From Hsuehochloa calcarea (Eukaryota > Streptophyta > Magnoliopsida > Poales > Poaceae): DNA of 64,000 nucleotides. Position 1 is the first letter of the stretch; each line of letters begins with the position of its first letter. A model generated the notes under the pieces. That model was not told the DNA's origin. It was given only the letters and a program-made list of their open reading frames with translations, and did not search any database. The translations under genes were made by a program, and so were the position numbers. The DNA is taken from NCBI GenBank assembly GCA_036346395.1, contig CM070605.1, positions 868,001 through 932,000 on the forward strand, in the 5' to 3' direction. This document shows, piece after piece, positions 33,073-44,599 of the stretch.

Positions 33073-33859
33073 TTTTTTTTTCTTTGTACTCCCTCCGTTT
33101 TCTAGATGTCATTTATGAAATTGATTGGATGACAGGTGTAGTTCTTGACCAGAGACTGAAGGGACTGGCTGTGGGCTCTGGTTGGCAGTCTCTGCTCTCC
33201 TCTGGACCAGAGAGAAAGAGAGAGCAGAGGAGTTGGACAAGGCAGTGGCAATACTGAAGATCGGACGACAATGGAAATGGGTCTAGGGTTTCCTATTGGT
33301 CCTAAGAGTATTATATTTCTCTTCTGGATATTTCTTTTTGTACGGCAGAAAATATGTGTATATGGCAGATGGGACCACTGGGATTTGATTTTTCTTTTCA
33401 GAAAATATTATGAACTGGGAATTGATGTGAGTATAACCATTGGGGTCCACTGCACAGAGACACAACAGATGGCACATGGGCCAAGCCTGTCAGAGAGACA
33501 AAGCACACTTGCTCTGTGCTATGCTCCAGCCGGCGACGGCGTACTGGACAAGCGCAGACGGCGGTAGGCGACTCGGGTGGCAGTGGTGATGATATCCTCG
33601 TCATCGGAGGAACCTCCCTGTTGCAACTGCCAAAACCTAGATCCAATTGCAGCGCTAACGACACGATGAACATGCGAAAACGGCACTAAGACCTCACAGC
33701 CGGTATCAACACCACCGGCGCCGGCTTCAATCCCCTCAATCCTGTGCGTAGTCGACGGGATCAAGATTCTAAGATCCCATGCATGTATACTACTTCGTTA
33801 ACAAGGATCTCCCTTTCGGAGCTATATAATCGATTTACCATGTATCAGTATCTAGTTCA

Positions 33860-33977
33860 GCCTTTGCAAACCAAGCTCTGTTCTAAAGAGCAAAGCTTAT
33901 AAATGCTGAGGTAAACACTATTGGTTTGTAGAGCTATGAAAAGTTCTGAAATAGAACAGAGCTTGGTTTGCAAAGGC
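33860..33977. repeat. Perfect 25-bp inverted repeat with 68-bp loop
   Basis: Left arm 33860-33884 (GCCTTTGCAAACCAAGCTCT in part) pairs exactly with right arm 33953-33977 (AGAGCTTGGTTTGCAAAGGC in part). It would form a stable stem in either strand. Neither arm starts a recognisable transposon. Confidence 0.95.
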
Positions 33978-34358
33978 TAATACAAGAATGGCAGTACAAT
34001 CGAAGACACTTGGAAGGTTTTGTTGTTGTTGTTGTGTGTGTGTAATAAGGGAATTGGAAATATATAAGTGTTTTTCTCTTTGACTTGCTGAGTTTTGTAA
34101 TGGAGCTATCATGTATCAGTACCTATATTTGCACTGAAAGGTACCTGTTCTATGAAGTAAAGATTTAAAAGGTAGAGTAAACAGTAGTGGTCTGTAGAGT
34201 AACGTAAAACGCTGATGTAGAGCAAAGAGTTGTTTGCAAGGTTATTAGCACAAGAATGGTTGTCTGAAAGAAGGCTAAAAGGGCCGATATAAATGTGAGA
34301 AAGTACTGAGAACACGAAAATGCTTGTGTAGATCAATTCATTCTCTGTAGAATCTCAA

Positions 34359-34378
34359 TCTCTCTCTCTCTCTCTCTT
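34359..34378. repeat. (CT)n microsatellite
   Basis: About nine CT units. Nothing else is seen at the site. Confidence 0.9.
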
Positions 34379-34732
34379 TGGGGTTCTGAACTGAAAAGCA
34401 TGTAGGTTGAAGAGCAGTGATTGGTTGATGTGAATTAAAAGCGCATCTGTACAATTGCTGTAAAATACAACAGCACACAATCTGTAGGCGTCTTGGAAAG
34501 GACTGGCAGTCCATTTTGGTTTAAACAACGGTGTTATTTCTGAAGTATAGCACACAATCTGTCCTTTAACTTTACGAAAGTATAGCATCTTTGAAGTACA
34601 GATATGTTTTATGGAAACAGACACAGTGCATGCTGAATTTATAGACCGTTTTACTGTATGCTAACACAGGCGTTAAACTATGATGTGTATGTATAAAATC
34701 GGAGAGGCGCCTTTGGAATACCAGCGTATGAG

Positions 34733-34859
34733 TGTTAGGTGTATTATTATCGTATATTTTTTCTATTGTACAAGGAGTTATTTGTATATATGTTATATAT
34801 GTACATGTATATATATTAGCCTATTGATCTCACGATGAATACAAGCGCTATTTATAACA
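34733..34859 (+). mobile_element. Very short copia LTR, 127 bp (5' LTR)
   Basis: TGTTAGGTGTATTATTATCG to ATTTATAACA, followed directly by a primer-binding site. TG...CA ends and the small size fit copia lineages with LTRs of 100-200 bp (Ale-like; inference). The left flank duplication cannot be checked, as the 3' LTR was not found. Confidence 0.6.
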
Positions 34860-34871
34860 TGGTATCATAGC
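34860..34871 (+). promoter_or_regulatory. Primer-binding site of the short-LTR copia element
   Basis: TGGTATCATAGC, one base different from the usual initiator Met-tRNA complement TGGTATCAGAGC, immediately after the LTR end. Confidence 0.65.
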
Positions 34872-35560
34872 AAACCTAGGGTTTCTTTTCGTCAAGCCGG
34901 CCGCCGTTGATTTTTAACTTTGCCACTTCGCTTGCCGTTCGGATTCGTCGCGCCTTGCGTTGGTGTCATCTCCACCATCGTCGCCTCATCCTCCGCATGG
35001 TGCCGTCTTGATTCGCCGGCATCCTCCGCCCCTGATTCGGAATCGATAGGGGTCGCTGGCGTCCTTCTCCTCCGATTTGAAGTTGCTCGGTGTTGTCTTC
35101 CTCGGCGTCGCCCGACGTCGTCTTCCTCGGCGTCGCCTCATCTTCATCGGTGCAGGCGTCGCCTTGTCCTAGGTGTCACCTCGCTTCTTCTGCTGATTCT
35201 TCCCGATCCGGAGCGTCGCCACGTCTTCGCCGGTCTTCCTCGCCCGTTGGTGTCGCCTTGCTTCTTTTGCTGGTTTATCTTCTGATCCGGAGTCTACCAA
35301 GCCTCTCTCTCACATACAGTTTTGTTTCAAAGTGGTTCGGTTTCGACTAGGTAAGTTGTGACTAGATAAACAAAGTGGATAAGCAGAGCCGGTTCAATTA
35401 AAAAAAAATTAAAAAAGAAAGAAAAAAGAGAGAAAAATGTCAGCCTTTTTAGGCACTGTTTATGTTTCTCGCTGCTCGGTGATTTTCTATGGTCTCAATT
35501 ATCGGGATTGGTTTCAGCACATGCGCCTCCACATGCGTGGTCAGCGTCTTTTGTTTTGTT
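34872..35560 (+). pseudogene. Leader and gag start of the short-LTR copia element
   Basis: The stretch after the primer-binding site is GC-rich, with a frame of 121 codons (34920-35285) rich in Ser, Arg and Leu that has no recognised domain. At 35486-35560 the frame reads GLNYRDWFQHMRLHMRGQRLL, which matches the copia gag opening pattern (NY..W...M...L.G..L). After about 35570 the coding pattern is lost. The element is truncated, and its 3' end is not identified. Confidence 0.5.
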
Positions 35561-35802
35561 TCTGTTAAGGAAGGAAAATAGAGACTGAAGCAGTACCTTT
35601 TAAAGCTTAGCTGTAGAGGAACATCATCACTATCTAGAGGAGTCTTGTCTTCACTTGGTCTCTTCTTTTTCCATCGTTTACAGTGTAAGGGAGTTGACTA
35701 CATCATTATAAAAGGAAATTGATTGTATTAGTAGATGCTAAGGTTTTAGAGGTTTATTAGGCTCGGTATTTACCACTGAATGTTCCAGTGTTGGTGTCTT
35801 GG
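35561..35802. other. Short AT-rich stretch left of the large gypsy element
   Basis: No gene recognised. It is continuous with 49793 onward in the sequence before the gypsy insertion, as the ATATG duplication shows. Confidence 0.4.
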
Positions 35803-35807
35803 ATATG

Positions 35808-38800
35808 TGTAACACCCCGTTTTTCAGATAGCATATAGTGCCGATTATTCAATTTTGAGTTTCTTTGATTTTCGTTTGCCGCTTAAATTTCTAAAAATTC
35901 TCGAGCTCTCTTTAAGCTCGGGTTTGTGTTTCAAACCCCTCCTCGAAATTTCAAATTCCAAATTCAAATTTGAATTCATCTTTTTCGGAATTTAGACCCC
36001 TCTCAAAGCCTTGCCCTTATTTGGGCCACCTTCTTTTCTTTTATTTTTATTCGGCCCGGCTCTCTTTCCTTCGGCCCACCTCCTTCCGGCCCGCTCGGCC
36101 ACCCTCTCCCTTTTCTCGCCCGGCCCGACGCGTCGCCTCGGCTCCATCACTCCATCCGCTCGCCTTCTGCTGCGTCTCCTCGGCCGCTCCGCCGATACCT
36201 CGTCTTCCCCAGTTTCCCGTCGCCGCATCATCTTCTCCCCGCCCCCTCCGCCGCTCCGCTCAGTGCGCCGCCTCTCGCCTCACCTCCCTCGCTCCGCCGG
36301 CCCTTCGTCTCCCTCGGCTGTGCCGCCTCCGCCGACCCCTCCGTCTCCTTCGGCCCAACCTCGCCTACTCTCGGCCCGGCCCGCTTGTGCCCGCCCCCTT
36401 GGCCAGGTCGCCATGCCTGCGCGCCCCCCCTCGCGTCGCCTCCACCAACTCCATCGCCCCCGCACGTCGCCTCCACCGGGCCCCAGCACGTCGCCACCCA
36501 TGCCTCCATGTCGGCAGCTCCGTCCCGTCGCCCCCGCCATGGACGCCCACGCCATCGCCCACTCCGTCGCCCATACCGCGTCCCCTCGCGCCATGACCGC
36601 CCATGCCGCCAAGGTCGCCCCGGCTCCCCTCCTCCCGGGCTATAAGAGGACCCGTCGCCCAGTGCCTCTCCCGCTCCTCCCTTCTCCATCCGGGTAAGTC
36701 TCTCCAAAACCTGCTTGCCAGTTTTCCCCTTGGTAGAAGCTCCTCTGCCTTCAGTGTGCCCTCGTCACCGCCTCGGCCCGAGCCCGATCGCCGTGGCCCA
36801 GGCGCCACAGCGGCAACGCTCCCGAGCCTCCCGGCCGGCCACGGCTCCCGCCTCACCAAGGTCCACCGTCGCCAAGTTCTCCTCCCCGTGCCGCCCTCGA
36901 CTCCTACCTTCTCCGGTGCTTCACCGCCTCCACCAACCCTCGGTGAGCCTCCCCTCCTCCCCTGTTCCTCCTGCGCTCCTCCCCTAGTTCTTCTCCCTCT
37001 TCGGTTGCCATCGCCATCAACCGGCCCAGCGCCCAAACCACCCGGTCGCGCTTGACTCCCTTTCACTTGCCACCCGGCCCAGCGCCACCTCCCTTAGCAT
37101 CCCCGTGCCCTCCTGTCATTGCCCGCCGTCGGCAAACCATCACCCGAGCCCCTGCCACCCCCGGTTGGACCGGCCCCCAGAACCCCCCTTCTCCCCTGCT
37201 CCCCTACCCATTTGCTCCCTCACATGGCCGAGCTTCCCCTTTTCCCTACCCTCTCGGTGTTGCTCCTCTGGCGATCAAAATGGGCAGCAATAGTTGAGTC
37301 TTTGGTTGCTAGTCTTCCTATCTTTCTTGAGCTTGAATACAATTCTTGATTGTGGGTATTGAATGGTTGATTGAGAATGTTGTCGGTGGTCTTGAACTTT
37401 GTTCTTGAGCGATTCTTTGTCAAGGCATTGGGATGATTATTTTGATAATAGCTCCCCGATTCGATATTTTGATTAGTAGTGATTGTCGTGATCATCATGT
37501 ATAATGAATCTTTGTGATTGTCATTGATCGTTGATTATTGAACAATGGTTATGCGTGTCCCTTTGATCATCAATAGATGTTATTAGCGTGAGGAATGAAA
37601 TTATGCGCCAATTGTGTATTCTCGATTTTGATTGATGATGTTTTTACTCATTAGTGTCTTGTGGTGGCAGTATTGATTGTTGTTGATTTTGATATTATAG
37701 ACATTATTGTGTTTTGTATTTGTTGATTATGCGCGACCTGGCAAGTCGAAGTATCTGTGGCAATAGATTGAGTGTCGACATTTGAGTTATCATCAATTGA
37801 GTTGTTGTGTCGTAGAAGTTGCGATTAATCGTTATTCATATGTTTGATTATCGATATTTGATTCGTAATTGCTTCCCCGGATCGTTGCGATAGAAATGAG
37901 GTTACCATCGATCCAACGATTAAGAAATGTCGCCATAGATTAGTAGAATGTGTTGTTGGCAGTAAGTTGATTATTGCTTAATTGTTTGTGATTACTGATC
38001 CTCAGTATAAGTGTTTTGGCACTAAGTTGAATTATTAATTGTGATCTTGATTATTAAGGATAGTTTTAATCTTCGGTGCAGTATTGTCTATTGGATTTGT
38101 TAATCAATTGTTAGTTTGTTGGATAGTGTTAAATCAGTAGGACAATGTTTGTCGGTAGTAATGATATTTGGTGAAAGCTGGAAGTATTGAATTGATTGCT
38201 TTGTTTGGAAAGGATTTGTGGTTTGGCAATGATTAATAATCTGGCAATTGTATAAGTTGGTGGTTGGATTTGTATAGTTGGTAGTAAGTTGAGTAGCTAG
38301 CTTTTGATAGATGAGTATTATCTGGCAGCGGAGTTTGTTATTAAATTGCCATTGGATTTTGTGTCGATCGAGTATTCTAAATTGGTATAGAACCGGTAGT
38401 CGAGTTGCTTTGTCTTTGTCGAATGATAGTCTTGCGGTCTTAGAATCCATGTGAGCATTCCGGCAAGAGCTACTTCGACCATACCCTCCTTGTATCCTCC
38501 CTCAGGCGAAGTTCTCTGTCATTCCGCCTTTACATGCCCAGGGCGTTTGACTCATCAAACATTCGATGTCGCTCAAACCATTCTCTCAAGCCGTCCTCCG
38601 CAATCTTTCTGAGGCTCTTGTGTTTTATTTGGTCTCTTGGATTCTTTGGATTTATTTGGTTTTTCAATCGTTATTGCGTAATTAGAATCGAAGTCCAGAA
38701 GGATCGGCGACTCAAGCAGATCCAAGATTCAAGCAAAGGCGCGATCAAGACTTGAACCTCTGTCTAATCGGGCTTTGAGTAAGATCAAGGCCACGGTAAA

Positions 38801-40564
38801 ATAGCCCAGCGAGTCAACACTTTGATCATATTGATCCCATTTTATGCAAATTACATTACATTAAAGTATCAAATTGCATGCTTTAATTTTTATGCAAATG
38901 TATGTCAAATTCTCTAAGGTAGTTAAATGCCTACTTGTTGATTAATAAATTATTATTGCCATTCCCTTGAAAGTTGAACTCGGTATCCTTGTCACCCTAG
39001 TAAATACACAGTAACTTACTAGTTATAGGTCATACTTAAATGCCATGCTAGACTTGTTTAAATGCAGGGTATTACCTACCCAAGTCATCATCCTTTAATC
39101 ATAACAATTGTTTTGGGCGGTCATTGGGAGAATAGTGAATTGGTTGGATAATTTGTTTTATACTCCTCCAAAACTCTAAAATTTGCTAATACCCATCAGG
39201 CGGATGGTGTCTTTGGAGGGTAAATGGTTGGGTGCTAATGTAGCCCAGTTATTTTGTGAATGGCATGTGGTAAGAACCTTGAGATAACCTTAAGGACTTA
39301 ATCTGTGATGACCTCTTAATGTAAAGCGATGCGACCACAAGTCTATAATGGTGTCGACTGGCTAACTAATTGGTGTCCACCGTGCAGTTTGCACCATTAG
39401 AGGGCTCCCCAATGCAGTGAGCCCAGAGGCTACGCATTGGGAATGTAACTGCGGGACCCTAGGCGTAAGTTGCATGGCGCAGAGAGAGTGCAGGCGTAGT
39501 GGTTGTCGGGTCCCACGGGAGCGACACCCGCTCAGTGAAACCTTAGCGGGTGCGGCAAATATCGAGGATGCCTTGTAAAGGCCTTGTGATAGTCTCCCTT
39601 GATTCACATGTCTCACGAAATGTGTGTACATATCAAGTGATTATCTCTTGTGGGTAAAGATGTACAATCTCTGCGAGAGAATAAAAGCATTGAGCAGTAG
39701 TGCCCACGGTCAAGGCGCGGGCGGCGGAGCTCATAAGATATAGTTCTATTTCAAAGACTTTTGTGGGTGGGTTGAAAAATGTGCGGGGCTCACCTAGCCC
39801 TTGATTTGGATTTTTAGGTATTCTTACCAGCGTTGGTATTAGGTGGGTATGACCACCATTGAAAAGAAGCATGAGACGAGTTTAGATGGAGGAATCTCTG
39901 CTTTGTTATCAATTATTGCACAATTAATCTCTTTAAAAATGCAATTTGGTCCAAATGCTAAGAGATAGGATTTTCTAATATTAGTATTTACAAGTCTTTT
40001 TACGCAAATAAAAGAACCCGAGCCATCCTTGTTACACCTTGCATGTATATTATTGCATACGTGTGTGTGGGCTCATGAGCCGCAGTAGTTGTGCTCATCC
40101 TCGCTCTTTCCCAAACCCTCGAAGCAGGAACCACTGGGGTGTCTGCGCCGACAAGGATTGAGTGCGAAGGCAGAGGAATGTTGAGCGTAGTTTAGTCCTT
40201 AGTTGTTATAGTCTCACCCAGTCTAGCGACTCAGTTGGTTCTTGTGTGCCTCCTATATTGTGCGAAGTTTTGGATAATATCGAGGCGTGCCGGGTTCCCG
40301 ATCACTTACTGCGGTAAGATGTGCCCTCGCCCCTTTGCTTAGTTGTTGCTTAGCTATCTTTTGTAGCGTATTCTTTTGGCTGTGTGGCCTTATTGTAAAA
40401 TTGACCCAGCGGTCTATGTAAACTCGATGTGTAAATTAATGAATGAAATAAGTTTGCGCCATGTATGGTTTGATTCACAATGTACAGTGGAGTGCTAGCT
40501 CTTGATCGAGGAATAGCACGGTGATTTCACGGAGGATTTGGATTTACAAAATCCGGGTCCGATA
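35808..40564 (+). repeat. 5' LTR of the gypsy element, 4757 bp
   Basis: Starts TGTAACACC and ends GTCCGATA. It has a GC-rich block (36050-37290) with a TATA-like TATAAGAGG at 36641, followed by a long AT-rich part rich in GATTGTTG words. The open frames in the GC-rich block differ in length from those of the other LTR, so they are not conserved coding regions. Differences from the 3' LTR cluster at CAG/CTG sites. Confidence 0.95.
36641..36649 (+). promoter_or_regulatory. TATA-like box of the 5' LTR
   Basis: TATAAGAGG in GGGCTATAAGAGGACC, conserved in the 3' LTR at 45838. It is the only TATA-like word in the GC-rich block, so it probably marks the start of the genomic RNA. Confidence 0.55.
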
Positions 40565-40567
40565 GAG

Positions 40568-40578
40568 TGGTATCGAGC
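40568..40578 (+). promoter_or_regulatory. Primer-binding site of the gypsy element
   Basis: TGGTATCGAGC, three bases after the LTR. It corresponds to the Met-tRNA complement TGGTATCAGAGC with CAGA read as CGA, the same kind of change seen between the two LTRs. Confidence 0.75.
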
Positions 40579-40767
40579 ATATAGTTGTAGGAATCTTAGT
40601 TAGGTGGTTGAGCCTAAGGACTTGATGCTATTTTCAAAACCTAAGAAAAGCTTTGGCAAAATATAACGTATTATTTGCTATGACTTACCCTTCTTAGTTC
40701 TTCACTTTCCTTGATTTCACTTGAGTTTTTACTCAGTCTGACTCTCCACTTGTTTCAAAAATTGTAG

Positions 40768-41112
40768 ATGGCGACCCCTTCGTCCGATGGACCATGGGAC
40801 TTGTTTTCTCACGAAGAAAATGGAGATGAGTGTGTGGAATTCCTTCGCCAACTCATGTACCACGGACTACAACGCAAGCCTATCTTGAGGCGAAGACTCA
40901 AACCGGGACCAAGAGTCATGGACCATGGAGTTTTCCTCTATGCTAGAGAGGGTGAGTTCATCGCTCACACCTTTAGCTCGGGACCACTCACGGCCATTTG
41001 TGTGATGCGATTCAAGGGCGGCATGCCGCTGCAAGCGCGACCGGATGCACATCGACCTTCTGCGGGAATCGCCATTCTACTATCATCTGCCTCTCCTGGA
41101 AGGACAATCTAA
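40768..41112 (+). CDS. Small ORF at the gag position, unknown family
   Basis: A 114-codon open frame starting about 200 bp after the primer-binding site (MATPSSDGPWDLFSHEENGD). It lies where gag normally begins but shows no gag core motif. It is acidic at the start (HEENGDECVEFL) and basic after residue 40. It is followed by about 300 bp of non-coding DNA before the zinc-knuckle region. The later part may be frameshifted, since the Arg/Ala/Ser-rich tail differs in composition. It might be a captured host-gene piece or a diverged gag N-terminus. Function unknown. Confidence 0.4.
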   Translation: MATPSSDGPWDLFSHEENGDECVEFLRQLMYHGLQRKPILRRRLKPGPRVMDHGVFLYAREGEFIAHTFSSGPLTAICVMRFKGGMPLQARPDAHRPSAGIAILLSSASPGRTI

Positions 41113-42172
41113 CCCCGAAGTCTGCGTCTTCATGTGGGAATAGTTAGGCTAGTCTAGGTTAGCTTGCAGTACTTGCATTAGCAGTCCCTTGGTTGCAAGT
41201 GCTTTTGTTTCCTTCTTTTGTAGACGTTGTGTCTGTATCCTGTGTCATGGCTTAGTGTGGCCTATATGCTGTACTCTAGAAGTCGTGTAACACTTAACCC
41301 CTTTAATATAATGCAGCCATTCTAGGCTTTGTATTGTATTTGATTATTCTCCTCGTTCGATTTTGAGTTTCTTCTGTGTGCCTTAGAGGGCCAGTGAACC
41401 CTCATATAAATCCTCCTAACCTAGGTTGTTCTCTCAGATGGCACCAAAGAGACCCGCCGGCCAAAGGAAGTGGTGTCAGTTTCCAAAGAAAGAAGTCAGC
41501 AATCCAGCCACCAAAGGCTCCAACTTCAACTCCAACTCCGCTTTCCAATGGGAGTAATTCCGCTGGACAGCCTGCAACGGTCAAACCCGCGGCTAGCTTT
41601 AACTGCTTCATCTGCGGAGAAAAAGGGCACTATGCTAATAGATATCCCCAGAAAAAGCTTCGTCATGCAAGTGGTGCAGAAGACAACAAAGCAGACCCTG
41701 CTACCCATCAACCTCAAGAAATACCCAAGGACGATGGTACCGTTACACCAGGAAGACCTCTGAAGGACAACATCTGTTTCCATTGCAAGAATCAGGGACA
41801 CTTAGCAGAGATGCCCCCAAAGAAAGCAAGACCAAGGAATCAAGTGTCATTATTGCGGCAACCCGGGACACGCAGAGCAGATGTCCCAAGCGGAAACATG
41901 AAGAGTCGACAAAGAACATCATCATCACCAACCTCGGCCCAGCAATGAAGAGTTTTCAAAGGTCGGTGAAAAGCAAGTTGTACTGTGAAGTTCTACTACA
42001 AGACCCGGAAGCCCCGCCATCTGTTTGTCTCGAATGTGGCAAGTCAGGACATGTTGCCCAATTATGTCCTCCGTTAAGGCGAGGATACAAAGGAGCATGC
42101 TTCACATGCGGCAATATGGACACTATTGCTACTCATGCCCGATGCCCTCTGTCCCATTGTGAGGAACACCAT

Positions 42173-43946
42173 TGTTGGACCGTAAAAGGCGACTAGAGGG
42201 GGTGAATAGGAGCACGCTCACTTTTCACAAATTATGAACTCAATACAATTTCACTCCGGTAGCTATTAGAAAGCTATGAAGATCAATATACGATCTGTGG
42301 AAGACTAGTATTGAATCAATAAAAACCCTAAGCAATGCGACAATAATCGGCAAGAATCAAAGCAACACAAATCTTGGCGGTCGACCTCTGTAGTGAACCG
42401 GTCGGACCGATTGCAGGCGGTCGGACCACTGTTATCTTGGCGGTCGGACCGCTCAATCGATCGGACCGGTGGTGACAATGATCGGACCGGCGATCTGAAC
42501 CGATCTGAAGCGATAAAATCAGCCCGATGGCGAAGTTGCAATTAGGTCTAACTTTTGATTCTCAACTCCAAACTTCACGAAACTTTGCACACACCTTCTC
42601 TATGCTATTGAGGACCTATTCAATCGAATATTATGATAATTCTTGGAGCGATCTTGAGCAATTACCAATTGATTAACGGAAGGTCTAAAAGCGGGCAAAC
42701 GAAAACTTGATCCTAAAGCTTGTTCGTGAGGATTGATGATCAAGATGATGCTAGATAGATTCACACATATCACAGCAAGCTAATTCACGTGAAAGAATCA
42801 ATCACAAACTCGCGGATCAAAGAAAGCCCTAAAAACACGAAATTGCGGCAAGAGCGAAAGAGACTTATCTCAAGCAAACCTTGCATAGATTGATTTCGTG
42901 ATTGTTCTTTGGATTACATCCACACCATCATGGATCGATGGACAATCAAAGATCACGAAATTCACCACAAACCATCAAGAGCCCTTGCCTCCACCTCAAC
43001 TCCCTAAAGACAATTAGGGTTTTGAAAACATAAAAGGCGAGAGAGAGAGAGTGCAGCCACCATCTCCTCCTATTTATAGTGGAGGCCTAAAACTCTTAGG
43101 GTTTGACTTAATTGGGCTCCGTTAAGGCCCACTAACAAGCGGGTCACACCGCCGCGCCGCGAGCGCCGTCTTTAACTTTTGACCTAAACCGCTTCACCAT
43201 GCGTTATGAATTTGCCAATAGGTCACCCTTGTCCATCTTGTGTCACGCTTGAGTCGTTGACCTCGCGGCATCGTCGATCGTTACGGACCTCAACTCTTCA
43301 AGTCTAGTCGATTCTCCTCGGCTGTTGACCGTCGTTGACCACCAAGCTACCCGCACAACCACGGACAAGAAAACACGAATTCGGAACAAGTTCTTCACAA
43401 CTTGACCCATGTTAGTCAAAACATGCATCATGCAAATCATATGCCATGAAATCAATGACTTTGACCTAACAAATCAACATCGCCATGAAGTTGGTACATC
43501 GTTCAAGTAATTCCGGTCGGCCAGCTCCGGTGAGCGGTCGAGACCGCCCATGGCGGTCGGACCGCTCACATGAGCGGTCGGACCGCCTATAGACTTAGCA
43601 GAAAATCAAGCTCCCAAATTCGAAACCTTACGGAAACTTTAAACCAATAGAACTTTTCACTGGAGGCTCCAAAAATCATGAGACCAAGTGCATTGGGATC
43701 CCCTTACTTGTCTACAACACCTATTTTTGGCTCAGCTCATTTTGACCACTTTGGTCTGCCGGTCCGACCGCCCTACATGGCGGTCCGGCCAGGTTGGGAC
43801 CGATCGGACCGCGAGTGCAGGACCGGTCGAACCGCCTGACGAAAACACGAAGCTTTGTCGAAAGCGCGTGAAGCGACAAACCGTAAGCGCCATTGCCAAT
43901 TGTCACATCATCCTAAGATCTGGAGCATATCCCCATGAAATCCACA
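42173..43946 (-). mobile_element. Nested solo LTR, 1774 bp, Sirevirus-like copia type
   Basis: Plus-strand start TGTTGGACC and end AAATCCACA, with the exact 5-bp duplication ACCAT at 42168-42172 and 43947-43951. Read on the minus strand it has a TATA box (ACTATAAATA, 43071-43080) and ends with CACCCCCTCTAG, as copia LTRs do before the primer-binding site; the LTR at 55739 is a plus-strand relative (TGTGGATATCATGG start). It carries clusters of the palindrome CGGTCGGACCG. No internal region remains. It is inserted in the gag of the gypsy element and is younger than it. Confidence 0.93.
42385..43835. repeat. Palindrome clusters CGGTCGGACCG in the nested LTR
   Basis: At 42398-42500, 43513-43592 and 43755-43835 the word GGTCGGACCG or variants (GATCGGACCG, GGTCCGACCG) recurs about fifteen times. 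Such palindrome-rich regions are known from Sirevirus LTRs. They may be protein-binding sites or promoter elements (inference). Confidence 0.8.
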
Positions 43947-44599
43947 ACCATCAACCAGAAGATTGCCCTGAGAACCAGATAGCCTGCACACGTTGTGGAG
44001 AAAGAGGACATCAGTCAGGTCAATGTTTCAACTGCCCCAACTGTGGTAAGGATCACCGGTCGGTGATTGTCCAGATGAGTAAAGTCACTGTTTTCTTTGT
44101 GAAGGACAAGACCATTGCCCCAAAGATTGCTTCTTGCCCCCAATTCTGACCAAAGCAATTGAGTTGCAAAGGACAAGTCTTCAAGTTGCTGCGAGACTCG
44201 TCGTAAGTAAGGATGGCACGGACAACCACCATCTGACCTTGAAAAAGGAAAATCAGGTTGTGCCAAAGTGTCAGAGTACCTCAGAAGAGATGGAAAGAAG
44301 TGAAGATCTTTTTCGCCTTCCCGACTGCGGTCACGAAACCCAATCGCTCATCTTCGTTGTTTCAAGCTGTGGAGAAAAGGTCATTTCATCAATAAATGCC
44401 CTCAACCAGTCACCCCGGTGAGGTTCAACGAACTACACGGCTCGAGGGCGATTTCAGCTTCAAGCAAAAGTCATCAGATCCCGCAGGCATCCAAAGCCGC
44501 GTCCATGCCAAGTCAAAACCAAACCAGTGGTGTTGTAAAGGACAAGTTTCGACGTAGTGAAGCTCATCATGAATAATGTTGGCAAAGACAGCTAGTATT

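Larger units (their letters stand above)
32389..34732. other. Repeat-rich intergenic stretch
   Basis: No firm gene. It contains a 76-bp duplication (32473-32548 and 32997-33072, GACTCCCATTGCATA start), two single Stowaway-like starts (ACTCCCTCC at about 32572 and 33090) without matching partners, a 25-bp inverted repeat (33860-33977), and diverged direct repeats of about 280 bp (33840-34100 and 34110-34360). A minus-strand frame at 33519-33764 (with GSRFWQLQQGGSSDDEDI) vaguely resembles the start of LINE ORF1 proteins; that is not enough to call it. Confidence 0.5.
41440..44430 (+). pseudogene. gag with an array of CCHC zinc knuckles, interrupted by a solo LTR
   Basis: After a Pro/Ser/Thr-rich stretch, plus-strand frames read a series of CCHC-like knuckles: CFICGEKGHYANRY (41609; last Cys is Tyr), CFHCKNQGHLAE (41777), CHYCGNPGHAEQM (41848), CLECGKSGHVAQLC (42027), CFTCGNMD (42100), then after the nested LTR CTRCGERGHQSGQC (43987), CPNCGKDH (44035), C.GQDHCPKDC-like (44100-44135, other frame) and CFKLWRKGHFINKC (44357, other frame). 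The reading frame is continuous across the nested LTR target site. Typical gypsy gags have one knuckle, so this array of about nine is unusual. Knuckles bind the RNA genome. Frameshifts near 41812 and 44060 break the frame. Confidence 0.8.

Noticed and set aside
33089..33110. Stowaway MITE end ACTCCCTCCGTTTTC
   Set aside because: No facing end and no TA duplication found; left as a single word.
33519..33764. Possible LINE ORF1 start on the minus strand
   Set aside because: Only a short vague likeness (RFWQLQQGGSSDDEDI); no reverse transcriptase or poly-A tail nearby.
36011..37066. Long Pro/Arg/Ser-rich open frames (up to 233 codons) in the 5' LTR
   Set aside because: The matching frames in the 3' LTR have different lengths and both strands are open, as expected from GC-rich LTR leader DNA.
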